Positions 7,225 to 14,289 of a stretch of DNA of 21,155 nt are shown piece by piece. The position numbers were made by a program, and so were the translations under genes. The DNA lies in assembly GCA_003485765.1 (NCBI GenBank), contig DNHS01000024.1, positions 1 through 21,155 of the forward strand. Reading direction: 5' to 3'. A model generated the notes under the pieces. It saw nothing but the letters and a program-made list of their open reading frames with translations, ran no database searches and was not told where the DNA came from. Numbering within the stretch: position 1 is the first letter of the stretch; every line of letters begins with the position of its first letter. The stretch comes from Candidatus Omnitrophota bacterium (GTDB lineage Bacteria; Omnitrophota; Gorgyraeia; Gorgyraeales; Gorgyraeaceae).

Positions 7225-9366
7225 TTAAGTCCCCTTTCTTTTCTGCTCTGTTTTAATCACTAAGGCTAAAGCCTCTTCAAAGTGCCGTTTTGAAATCTTC
7301 AATTCTAAGTTTTGATTTTCTATATATTCTCTTATTGCCAGCATGGAGGCCTTCCTGCATATAAATTCGATATCCGCTCCTACTTTGCCTTCGGTCTTCC
7401 CGGCCAATTCTTTTAAATCCACTTCCTTAGCCAGCGGTTTATTTTTGGTGTGTATCTTAAATATCTCCTCTCTCGTCTTCTCGTCAGGTTTCGGAAGCTC
7501 GAACAAAATATCGAACCTGCCGCTGCGCAATATGGCAGGGTCAACCAAATCTAACCTGTTGGTAGCTGCCAGAACTACAACCCCCTTTAATTCCTCAATT
7601 CCATCCATCTCCGTCAGGAATTGGCTTATCAGACGTTCTGTTACATGGACATCTGTAGAACTCGAACCGCGCCTGGGCACAATACTATCTATCTCATCAA
7701 AGAAAAGAATCGTAGGAGAAGCCTGTTTCGCTGTCTTAAAAACCTCACGAATCGCTTTCTCGCTTTCTCCCACATACTTGGATATCAGAGAAGGGCCTTT
7801 TACTGAGATGAAGTTAACCCCGCTTTCGGTAGCAATTGCCTTCCCAAGGAGCGTCTTTCCCGTGCCGGGAACTCCATAAAGAAGTATCCCTTTAGGCGGA
7901 TTTGTATTAGCTTTTTTGAAAACATCGGAATATTTGAGCGGCCATTCAATCGCTTCTTTCAACTCTTCTTTTATATCCTCCAAACCGCCGACATCGCTCC
8001 ATTTCACATCCGGGACCTCCACAAAAAATTCTCTAATTCCTGATGGTTCAACATCCTTCATTGCCTCTAAAAAATTATCCATGGTTACTTCTAACTTCAT
8101 CAACGTCTCATAAGGAATTTCTGCCAGCTCAAAATCAATCTTAGGCAGAATCTTTCTTAATGCTGACATCGCTGCTTCTCTACATAAAGCCTCTAAATCC
8201 GCTCCCACAAAGCCATGAGTAATCTCAGCTAATTTTTCTAAACTCACATCCTCTGCTAAGGGCATACCTCGTGTGTGTATCTGGAGGATCTCTAATCTTC
8301 CGTTCCTATCAGGTATGGGAATTGAAATTTCTCTATCAAATCTACCGGGCCTTCTTAACGCTGGTTCTATGGTATTAGGGATATTAGTTGCTCCTATAAC
8401 GATTATCTGCCCTCTTGACTCTAATCCATCAAGCAGAGATAAAAGTTGGGATACTACACGCCTCTCAACCTGCTTCTCGCTGCCCATATCTTCTCTCTTA
8501 GGGGCGATTGCATCTATCTCATCAATGAAGACAATAGCTGGCGCATTTTTCTGAGCATCTTCAAATACACTTCTTAATCGAGCTTCGCTTTCGCCATAGA
8601 ACTTTCCCATTATTTCAGGCCCTGATATATGAGTAAAATATGCATCCGTCTCATTAGCCACTGCCCGGGCAATTAAGGTTTTGCCTGTGCCGGGAGGCCC
8701 GTAGAGAAAAACTCCTTTCGGCGCACCGATTCCTAATCGCTCAAATATTTTAGGATAACGCAAAGGTAGCTCTATCATCTCCCTAATCCTTTGAATTTGG
8801 GAACTCAAGCCCCCGATATCTTCATAGGAGACCGTGGCTGCTTTTGCCTCTCCTTGTTTCTTCGTCTCCATCCTTATTAAAGTAGCGGCATTTATCAGGA
8901 CTACGCCGTCAGGAATAGTGTCTACCACCTTAAAATCACACGACCTTGACCCAAAAAAAGTCGCCCTAATCTTGTCTCCAGATAGTGCCGGAAGCCCCTC
9001 TATGAGAGAACCAATATATTTAGTGTCGCTATCTCTCTGGAGTAGGCTGGATATCGTTAGCGGCGAGAGGGTAATTTTATTGGCGGGCTTAGAGTCGGTT
9101 CTACTGATTCTTACTTTCTCATCCAGCCCTATTTGAGCGTTTTCTCTGGAGATTCCATCCATCTGAATAATCTTTCCCCCTCTGTTTTCGGCATAGCAAG
9201 GCATTGCCTTAGCAGGGGTTTTTCTTTTACCTTCAATCTCTATAATATCCCCTACCTCCAATCCAATGAGTTTCATATCCTCCGGGTCAATTCTAACAAT
9301 CGCCCTGCCTACATCCTTAGGTAAGGCTTCTTTTACTTTTAGAGTTAGAGTATTATTCACCATCAT
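7225..9366 (-). CDS. Cdc48/VAT-like double AAA+ ATPase
   Basis: A 713-residue Cdc48-type AAA+ protein. The N-domain (about 1-180) starts with 'LTLKVKEALPKDVGRAIVRI' and 'IGLEVGDIIEIEG', the double-psi barrel wording of Cdc48/VAT. D1 has Walker A GPPGTGKT (223-230), Walker B FIDEID (280-285) and 'RRPGRFD' arginine fingers (338-344). D2 has GVPGTGKT (498-505), FFDEID (555-560) and 'RSGRFD' (614-619). Both rings look catalytically intact. Such ATPases unfold or extract proteins as hexamers. Its ATG overlaps the Get3-like gene stop (TAATG at 9366), so it is part of the operon. A role in remodelling gas vesicle proteins is inferred from context. Confidence 0.95.
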   Translation of the reverse strand: MMVNNTLTLKVKEALPKDVGRAIVRIDPEDMKLIGLEVGDIIEIEGKRKTPAKAMPCYAENRGGKIIQMDGISRENAQIGLDEKVRISRTDSKPANKITLSPLTISSLLQRDSDTKYIGSLIEGLPALSGDKIRATFFGSRSCDFKVVDTIPDGVVLINAATLIRMETKKQGEAKAATVSYEDIGGLSSQIQRIREMIELPLRYPKIFERLGIGAPKGVFLYGPPGTGKTLIARAVANETDAYFTHISGPEIMGKFYGESEARLRSVFEDAQKNAPAIVFIDEIDAIAPKREDMGSEKQVERRVVSQLLSLLDGLESRGQIIVIGATNIPNTIEPALRRPGRFDREISIPIPDRNGRLEILQIHTRGMPLAEDVSLEKLAEITHGFVGADLEALCREAAMSALRKILPKIDFELAEIPYETLMKLEVTMDNFLEAMKDVEPSGIREFFVEVPDVKWSDVGGLEDIKEELKEAIEWPLKYSDVFKKANTNPPKGILLYGVPGTGKTLLGKAIATESGVNFISVKGPSLISKYVGESEKAIREVFKTAKQASPTILFFDEIDSIVPRRGSSSTDVHVTERLISQFLTEMDGIEELKGVVVLAATNRLDLVDPAILRSGRFDILFELPKPDEKTREEIFKIHTKNKPLAKEVDLKELAGKTEGKVGADIEFICRKASMLAIREYIENQNLELKISKRHFEEALALVIKTEQKRKGT

Positions 9367-10304
9367 TACCTGAATAGAAACTCCTTAAAATTCTCCAAAG
9401 CATCTATGCCTTTAACTTCTTTAGATTGTAATGGAGTAATTGTTATCTTTAAGTTACTGAATTTTCCCCCTATCTGGTTAATATATTTTCCCTGTTCCTT
9501 TTTTCTCTCTCTACAAAAACCGCAACCAATTGATTCCAAAACATTATTTATCACTAACTGCCTTACATTTATGCCATATTTACTTAGATTATTTATCAAC
9601 CTTTCCGTTTCTAAAATCGCCATATCTTCAGGGATAGTTACTGCAATAAACTCACATTTATTTTGGTCCTTAAGCAAACCTTCTATTTTCTTTACCGTCT
9701 TCTTCATCTCTACCAGAAAATCATCGCCTTCGTCAGGATTATATTTCCCAGAAAAGGTCTCTACCATATACCTATATTTCCAGCGCATTTTGGCTAAAAC
9801 CTTAATCCATTCATCCAACAATTCTGGTAAGGTTAGAAGCCGAAGGGCATGACCAGTGGGCGCAGTATCTACAATATATTTATCAAACTTCGCCTCATCA
9901 ATAAGGTCAACTATGGTTTTAAACCCCATTACCTCATCTATACCCGGAATAGGTAAGGCAAAAATAGAGTCAATGTCTTCCTGGTCTAAATAAGTAGAGG
10001 TATCAAAGATTTTCTTTATCTGGGCTTCATATTTTACCTTGAATTGAGAAAGAGCTTTTTGCGCATTTACCTCCAAAACGTTTAAGTTCTGGACACCCTC
10101 TACGTCTTTTATCTCATCTCCGATTTTCTGGCCTAAACTATCTGAAAGAGAATGTGCCGGGTCAGTAGAAATAACTAATGTCTTAAAACCTTCCTTAGCT
10201 AAATAAAAACCTGTGCTTGAGGCACAGGTCGTCTTTCCCACTCCGCCCTTTCCGCCAAATAAAATTAACTTTAATGCATTTTCTTTTAATCCGGTTAATG
10301 CCAT
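9366..10304 (-). CDS. ArsA/Get3-family ATPase
   Basis: A 312-residue single-domain ATPase of the ArsA/Get3 (TRC40) family: deviant P-loop GGKGGVGKTT (17-26), switch I 'DPAHSLSD' (48-55), switch II 'DTAPTGHALRLL' (146-157), and the dimer-bridging CxxC at C261/C264 ('CGFC'). Get3 proteins shield hydrophobic helices of tail-anchored proteins; ArsA drives arsenite export. No arsenic genes are nearby, so a chaperone role for hydrophobic Gvp proteins is more plausible, as inference. A GTG at 10319 would add five residues, but the GGGGGAA site fits the ATG at 10304. That site is partly inside a hairpin (10316-10335). Confidence 0.93.
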   Translation of the reverse strand: MALTGLKENALKLILFGGKGGVGKTTCASSTGFYLAKEGFKTLVISTDPAHSLSDSLGQKIGDEIKDVEGVQNLNVLEVNAQKALSQFKVKYEAQIKKIFDTSTYLDQEDIDSIFALPIPGIDEVMGFKTIVDLIDEAKFDKYIVDTAPTGHALRLLTLPELLDEWIKVLAKMRWKYRYMVETFSGKYNPDEGDDFLVEMKKTVKKIEGLLKDQNKCEFIAVTIPEDMAILETERLINNLSKYGINVRQLVINNVLESIGCGFCRERKKEQGKYINQIGGKFSNLKITITPLQSKEVKGIDALENFKEFLFR

Positions 10305-10315
10305 CCATTGTTCCC

Positions 10316-10335
10316 CCACACTCTTACGAGTGTGG
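10316..10335 (-). promoter_or_regulatory. Hairpin next to the Get3-like gene ribosome site
   Basis: CCACACTC (10316-10323) and GAGTGTGG (10328-10335) are perfect 8-bp arms around a 4-nt loop. In the minus-strand RNA the 3' arm ends with the first Gs of the G-run that serves as Shine-Dalgarno for the ATG at 10304. The hairpin could partly hide the ribosome site and lower or regulate translation. No U-run follows. Confidence 0.5.
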
Positions 10336-10373
10336 TATCTATATTCCCCACATGTAAGTGCGAGGTCGTCTTA

Positions 10374-10889
10374 CTACTTGTGTATCCTTACTTCTAATAT
10401 TCCATTTTTATAGGAACGGGTAAGGGTTTCGGGTTTAACCTTTGCTGGAAGTAGAACCTCTTTGTAGTATTTTCTATCTTTACTTACTGCTTTTAGTTCT
10501 AATATATCCCCTTTTAACTCTAATGATATGGCTTCCTCGTTAACACCGGGCATCTCAGCATAAACCCTTATTTCATCTTTCTCATCAAAAACATCAATGA
10601 TCGGCTCTCTTTCCTCTTCAACTATAGGCCCTTTAGGAGTCTTCTTAACATTTCCAAATGGCTCAACTACAGTCTTCCCACCTGTCATTGTCTTTACAGA
10701 AAAGCCAAAGACGCCTTTCATTCCTTTTTTAAGATGGCTTAAGTCTATCTCGCCTTCTTTTTTGATTTCGCCGCCTGCCTCTTTTAAATCTGCCGCAAGG
10801 TCAATCAATTTCTCAATGCCTTTAAATAAACCACCAATGCCAAAATCAAAACCTATTTCTTCTTCCTTTTTTTTCTTTTCTCTTGCCAT
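10374..10889 (-). CDS. gvpH: Hsp20/alpha-crystallin chaperone (GvpH-like)
   Basis: A 171-residue small heat-shock protein. The first 85 residues are charged and Gly-rich, including 'GMKGVFGFSVKTMTGG', a segment like that of GvpH-type proteins. Residues about 88-171 are the alpha-crystallin domain: 'PIIDVFDEKDEIRVYAEMPG', 'LELKGDILELKA', 'KEVLLPAKV' and the closing 'SYKNGILEVRI', which matches the 'NGxLxV/I' end of the family. The I-x-I tail is very short, so large oligomers may not form. GvpH in haloarchaea is an Hsp20-like protein of the gas vesicle cluster. An AGGGG site lies 9 nt before the ATG. Confidence 0.92.
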   Translation of the reverse strand: MAREKKKKEEEIGFDFGIGGLFKGIEKLIDLAADLKEAGGEIKKEGEIDLSHLKKGMKGVFGFSVKTMTGGKTVVEPFGNVKKTPKGPIVEEEREPIIDVFDEKDEIRVYAEMPGVNEEAISLELKGDILELKAVSKDRKYYKEVLLPAKVKPETLTRSYKNGILEVRIHK

Positions 10890-10934
10890 TTAGCTACCCC
10901 TTTTTGCCTCACATATTATTATAGTTTAGGTATT

Positions 10935-11345
10935 TTATTGCTCATTTGAAAGGGCGAGGTTCTCATCTTTCTTCTCTACAACTCCTTTTCCCTTACAAAT
11001 TAAACACGGAAGGTCAACACCTCTTTCTCTGCCTCTACCTTTACAAGCCGGGCAAGGTTCAATATCTCTACTGCTCACGCTTACTACACCTTTTCCTTTA
11101 CAGATAATGCAGGTAAGATCTCTGTTCAAGAACGAGCGCCCCTCTCCGTTACAATAGGCACAGATAACCGCTGGTGACGAAACCTTTACAGTTGCGGCGC
11201 CTAAACAGGCAGGACATCGTGTGCTTTTTTTAGAGGGCATAAGCCCCGTACCTTTACAAAACCCGCATTTATAGTCCGTCTTGTTAAGGATTTCGCCCTT
11301 TTGACCTACTTTCTGACTTTTCCAATCAAAGGTTTTCCAGTACAT
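10935..11345 (-). CDS. DnaJ-type zinc-finger protein (CxxCxGxG repeats), copy 2
   Basis: A 136-residue protein with six CxxC knuckles, five or so in the DnaJ form: CGFCKGTG, CPACLGAA, CAYCNGEG, CIICKGKG, CPACKGRG and CLICKGKG. DnaJ itself has four, forming two zinc centres; six would allow three. There is no J-domain in this protein. The first 25 residues are basic and the last 15 acidic. It resembles the 107-residue protein at 13174-13497. In type I J-proteins this domain binds unfolded clients and helps hand them to Hsp70, so the two free zinc proteins may supply what the GvpF-J fusion lacks. The ribosome site is weak. Confidence 0.88.
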   Translation of the reverse strand: MYWKTFDWKSQKVGQKGEILNKTDYKCGFCKGTGLMPSKKSTRCPACLGAATVKVSSPAVICAYCNGEGRSFLNRDLTCIICKGKGVVSVSSRDIEPCPACKGRGRERGVDLPCLICKGKGVVEKKDENLALSNEQ

Positions 11346-11364
11346 CTCAAGTTACCTATAATAA

Positions 11365-11670
11365 TTAATAATTTACAGACATTGTCTTAAGCGGCTTTGT
11401 AGGTATACCTCTATAAGTTTTGATTTTTTGCTCTTCGTGCGTTTCTTCCTGCAATTTTTCAATCCGTTGATTTATGCTATTTAATTGTCTTTTGGCTGCG
11501 CCTACTCTTTTGTCTAATACAAAAATCTCTTTTTCTAATCTATCCTTTTCTCTACGAAGCATATACAACTCTAAATAACTTGACCTTTGGACCTTTGGAA
11601 TACACCGAGCACCTATGGTATGTATACTTTTTATATTTCTAATATCCGGTATCTGTAACATTCCTCTCAT
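11365..11670 (-). CDS. Coiled-coil protein of unknown function
   Basis: A 101-residue protein: an N-terminal segment 'IPDIRNIKSIHTIGARCIPK' followed by 'SSYLELYMLRREKDRLEKE', then a long heptad-type coiled coil to about residue 80, and a short tail. I do not recognise a named family. Its ATG is inside the stop of the tiny AbrB-like gene (ATGA at 11667-11670), with an AGGTG-like site in the upstream coding sequence (GGGGGGAGG nearby), so translation is coupled. It is likely a structural accessory protein of the vesicle operon, by position only. Confidence 0.75.
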   Translation of the reverse strand: MRGMLQIPDIRNIKSIHTIGARCIPKVQRSSYLELYMLRREKDRLEKEIFVLDKRVGAAKRQLNSINQRIEKLQEETHEEQKIKTYRGIPTKPLKTMSVNY

Positions 11671-11843
11671 TTAATACACCTCCCCCCTGTCTTGGATATA
11701 ATCAATTTTCGTGCCTTATTTATCCCGCCAAGTGTTAATTCTAATCTATCGCTCGGCTTGATATTAAGTTCCTTGCGCATCCCACGTGGTATTGTAATTT
11801 TGTTTTTCTCATCCATCTTTGAGAAGAGCCTCAAAAGCGCCAC
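11667..11843 (-). CDS. Small AbrB/SpoVT/MazE-type DNA-binding protein
   Basis: A short gene of 58 codons (GTG at 11843) or 49 codons (ATG at 11816). The protein reads '...LRLFSKMDEKNKITIPRGMR' then 'KELNIKPSDRLELTL', the classic AbrB swapped-hairpin pattern (N.ItiP...R..l.i..gd.l.l). The frame opens right after a TGA, 12 nt past the gvpN stop, and ends in an ATGA overlap with the next gene, which shows it is a real cistron. Such proteins bind DNA as dimers, as transition-state regulators or antitoxins. No toxin gene is adjacent, so an operon autoregulator is the better guess. It is intact as a single AbrB domain. Confidence 0.85.
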   Translation of the reverse strand: MALLRLFSKMDEKNKITIPRGMRKELNIKPSDRLELTLGGINKARKLIISKTGGRCIK

Positions 11844-11854
11844 TTTTCACCTAC

Positions 11855-12829
11855 CTAAACAATAGCGGTATCTCTTTTCATTTTCTTGCTTACGCTAATA
11901 GTCTTCCCTGCGCCGACTTCTTTACTTACAAGTTCTTTAACTATTCCTTTTACCCTATCTTGATTAGTCTTTGAGCCGACCCTGCTTGTCTCAGAAGCCA
12001 ATATATCCTGACACATCTGCGTAAAAACCCCATTGGCGCTTTTTACAGGGGTGATTCCCTGGACCTTAAGAGTCTTGGCGATCATGATACAGCCGCGCAC
12101 AGTGGGAGCAAACTCACACTTTCCTGACTCTCTTAAGCCCCGGACGATATTGACGATTATCTCAGTATGTTGTTTTGAAAGCTTAGACTTTGCCTGGGTA
12201 ATGGCCACCTCTGTCTCATAGTCAAAATGGTCCAAATCCATGGTTATCATCCTATCCCTCAACGCATCTTGGCTTCTATGGACTCCGGCATATTCTTCAG
12301 GATTTGAAGTAAAGATAGCAGTGAAATCCGGATCAACCCTTAAATATGGTTCTTCTCCACCTCTTCCCACCGGAAGATCCATCATCTTCTCCTGCAAGAT
12401 TGACAGGAGAATATTATTTGCTTCTGGTCTGGAACGCGTGAATTCGTCATATATTAAGGTAAATCCATACCTACAGGCAACGGTGAGGCGGTTATCCACC
12501 CAACGCTTTATCATATCCTCTTCAGTCTTTAAAACCCTTGAGATAAATCGGTCTACAACCTTCTTTATCCTGTAGCCGTATTCGCCGCCAACCAAATCAG
12601 AGGTTGTAAATTCTTCATCTCCGTGAATCATTACCACCGGCCTTTTAATCTTACTGGCTATGTGCATAGCAAGCGTTGTCTTGCCGGAACCGGATACCCC
12701 TCTAAAATGGACTGGAAAACCTGCCTTTATATAGTCAAGGGACCTCTTAGTGATATCCTTGATATACTTTGTCTCCACAAAGTCTGACAAAGGACTGGGT
12801 TCTAATACTGTAGTCATCTCATCAATCAT
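11855..12829 (-). CDS. gvpN: Gas vesicle protein GvpN (MoxR-type AAA+ ATPase)
   Basis: A 324-residue AAA+ ATPase of the MoxR/GvpN group. Walker A is GVSGSGKT (44-51), 'IHGDEEFTTSDLVGG' (68-82) is the GvpN-specific segment, Walker B is TLIYDEF (124-130) followed by 'TRSRPEANN', sensor 1 is TSNP (174-177), and 'ALRDRM' (189-194) holds the arginine finger. GvpN is conserved in almost all gas vesicle clusters; it is an ATPase stimulated by GvpC in Anabaena and is needed for full-size vesicles. The ATG overlaps the upstream coiled-coil gene (ATGA at 12826-12829) with AGAGGTG 8 nt upstream. The C-terminus is Lys-rich. Confidence 0.95.
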   Translation of the reverse strand: MIDEMTTVLEPSPLSDFVETKYIKDITKRSLDYIKAGFPVHFRGVSGSGKTTLAMHIASKIKRPVVMIHGDEEFTTSDLVGGEYGYRIKKVVDRFISRVLKTEEDMIKRWVDNRLTVACRYGFTLIYDEFTRSRPEANNILLSILQEKMMDLPVGRGGEEPYLRVDPDFTAIFTSNPEEYAGVHRSQDALRDRMITMDLDHFDYETEVAITQAKSKLSKQHTEIIVNIVRGLRESGKCEFAPTVRGCIMIAKTLKVQGITPVKSANGVFTQMCQDILASETSRVGSKTNQDRVKGIVKELVSKEVGAGKTISVSKKMKRDTAIV

Positions 12830-13170
12830 TTTATATCACCTCTTTTCTTGGATTCTAAAGTTTTATTCATCTTATTCCAGATTCTGCTTGCTTCGGCCAA
12901 ATCGGCGCGAATCTCTTTTTCCTTCTTTCTAAAATCTTCCCTTAGAGAAGAGACATTCTTAACCAATTCTTCTCTATCTTCTTTAAGCCCTTTCGTTAAG
13001 CCTTCGGCCATCTCCTGATGAACTTTTCTGCAGTGCCCTACGAACTTCCTGGCATTGTCTCTGATGGTCTCTGCCTGTTCCTTTAAATCTTTTATGCTTC
13101 TCTTTCTATCTCCGTGGGCCGCGGCGATATCTTCACAGAGAGACTTCATACCACCCGCTATATTATCCAT
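12826..13170 (-). CDS. Coiled-coil gas vesicle accessory protein (GvpC-like?)
   Basis: A 114-residue, almost fully helical and charged protein: 'AHGDRKRSIKDLKEQAETIR', then 'VHQEMAEGLTKGLKEDREEL', and 'LREDFRKKEKEIRADLAEAS'. The wording resembles the repeats of the two GvpC-like proteins upstream ('DRK.M...', 'KEMSE..', 'LRIKDLKETLQEF'), so it may be a shorter relative. GvpC binds the outer vesicle surface and stiffens it. A strong AAGGGGG site precedes the ATG. The gene's stop overlaps the gvpN start, which fits the known link between GvpC and GvpN. Assignment to GvpC is tentative. Confidence 0.75.
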   Translation of the reverse strand: MDNIAGGMKSLCEDIAAAHGDRKRSIKDLKEQAETIRDNARKFVGHCRKVHQEMAEGLTKGLKEDREELVKNVSSLREDFRKKEKEIRADLAEASRIWNKMNKTLESKKRGDIK

Positions 13171-13173
13171 AAA

Positions 13174-13497
13174 TCATCCCCCTTTGTGAATAACTCCTTT
13201 GCCTCCACATTTGCTGCAAGGAAGGTTTCCATCTACTTTATAACCTGTACCCTCACAGATAGGGCATTCTTCTTTAGCTCCCCGATGTGTAACACTACCT
13301 TTGCCCTTGCAGGCTGAACAATTAAGTCGACTATGTGGATGAATACCACTACCTTTACAAAAGGCGCATTCAATCATCGGCTCATCAACCTTAACATGAC
13401 CCGTGCCGCCGCATACCTGACAGGCAGCCAGCTTAGATAGCAGGTTGAAAGGGTCTTTACCTTTTCCCTTACAAAAAGCGCATTTTATTTCACTCAT
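13174..13497 (-). CDS. DnaJ-type zinc-finger protein (CxxCxGxG repeats), copy 1
   Basis: A 107-residue protein made almost only of six DnaJ-type knuckles: CAFCKGKG, CQVCGGTG, CAFCKGSG, CSACKGKG, CPICEGTG and CSKCGGKG, spaced about 15-20 residues apart. It has no J-domain and no other domain. Six knuckles could form three zinc sites, compared with two in DnaJ. It is a paralog of the protein at 10935-11345. A GGAGGGATGAG ribosome site precedes the ATG. It sits between the GvpC-like gene and the coiled-coil/gvpN pair. A client-binding chaperone role is inferred from the DnaJ family. Confidence 0.9.
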   Translation of the reverse strand: MSEIKCAFCKGKGKDPFNLLSKLAACQVCGGTGHVKVDEPMIECAFCKGSGIHPHSRLNCSACKGKGSVTHRGAKEECPICEGTGYKVDGNLPCSKCGGKGVIHKGG

Positions 13498-13562
13498 AAA
13501 CTCATCCCTCCACCGATATCACACCTCCTTAACCCTTTGCGACTCACGTTATCAGGGGGGAG

Positions 13563-14270
13563 TTATCTGTTCTTTTCTTCTTCCTCTTTTCTTTTTTTCT
13601 TTCCGCCCTTCTTTTTGCTCTTCTTCTCGACAGCCTCCTCAACTGTGCTGACCTTCTCCCCGGCTTCAATCCTGGGCATTACGCCACCTTTTCTGGATTT
13701 AGCTAAAGAAGCAGCCATTCCCTGCCACGCCGCCTTTGCCTTTTCCATATCTGAGCCATACTCACCTAAGAGCTTTTTAACACTACTGACTATGTCACCC
13801 ACATACTTAGCTAAACTCTTTTTTAAAGCATCGGACATCTCAGCATGAGCCTTATCAAATTCATTTAGTTTCTTTTTAGTATAGCTCTCGATTTCCTTTA
13901 CTGCTTTTGCAAGAGACTTTTTCAGCTCCTCTGACATCTTTTCTCTATCTGCATGAAAACCTTTTAACTGTGCAGCTACATCGTTCGCTATGGACTTAAC
14001 AAAAGCCACTAAGTTCTTAGCTTGCTCTTCGCTCATCTCTTTGTGGCTTGCCTTAAACCCTTTGAGCATCGTCCCTACGTTCTTTGTCAAATCATTAACG
14101 AAATCAGCCAAATTCTTGGCCTGCTCCGCGCCCATCTGCTTCCTGTCAGCGGTAAAACCCCTAATAGTTTTATGAGTATCAATAACCAGATATTTTAACG
14201 CCTTCATTCGCACATCATAGGAACCGATGATGTTTTCGGTAATACCTTTCATGCTATCCGCTATTCCCAT
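13563..14270 (-). CDS. gvpC: GvpC-like protein with four 33-residue repeats
   Basis: A 235-residue helical protein. Residues 38-169 are four back-to-back 33-residue repeats: 38-70 (GFTADRKQMGAEQAKNL...), 71-103 (GFKASHKEMSEEQAKNL...), 104-136 (GFHADREKMSEELKKSL...) and 137-169 (EFDKAHAEMSDALKKSL...). The spacing is exact with no gaps. A 33-residue period is the hallmark of cyanobacterial GvpC, where each repeat is a helix that lies across the GvpA ribs and strengthens the shell. The tail (about 200-235) is very Lys/Glu-rich. A strong AAGGAGGG site precedes the ATG. The low sequence identity expected for GvpC leaves the symbol provisional, but period and position agree. Confidence 0.82.
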   Translation of the reverse strand: MGIADSMKGITENIIGSYDVRMKALKYLVIDTHKTIRGFTADRKQMGAEQAKNLADFVNDLTKNVGTMLKGFKASHKEMSEEQAKNLVAFVKSIANDVAAQLKGFHADREKMSEELKKSLAKAVKEIESYTKKKLNEFDKAHAEMSDALKKSLAKYVGDIVSSVKKLLGEYGSDMEKAKAAWQGMAASLAKSRKGGVMPRIEAGEKVSTVEEAVEKKSKKKGGKKKRKEEEEKNR

Positions 14271-14289
14271 TTTTTATCCCTCCTTTTTG

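Noticed and set aside
7343..7879. 178-codon plus-strand frame, and other long plus-strand frames such as 9406-9852 and 20449-20826
   Set aside because: They lie opposite clear genes (Cdc48-like, Get3-like, transposase), lack convincing ribosome sites and have compositions typical of antisense shadow frames.
9366..10304. Arsenite export ATPase ArsA as the function
   Set aside because: Single ATPase domain with the Get3-type CxxC and no arsenic resistance genes around; the operon context favours a chaperone role.
13498..13562. Additional small gene between the GvpC-like and zinc-finger genes
   Set aside because: The 65-nt gap has a ribosome site for the next gene but no open frame of useful length.
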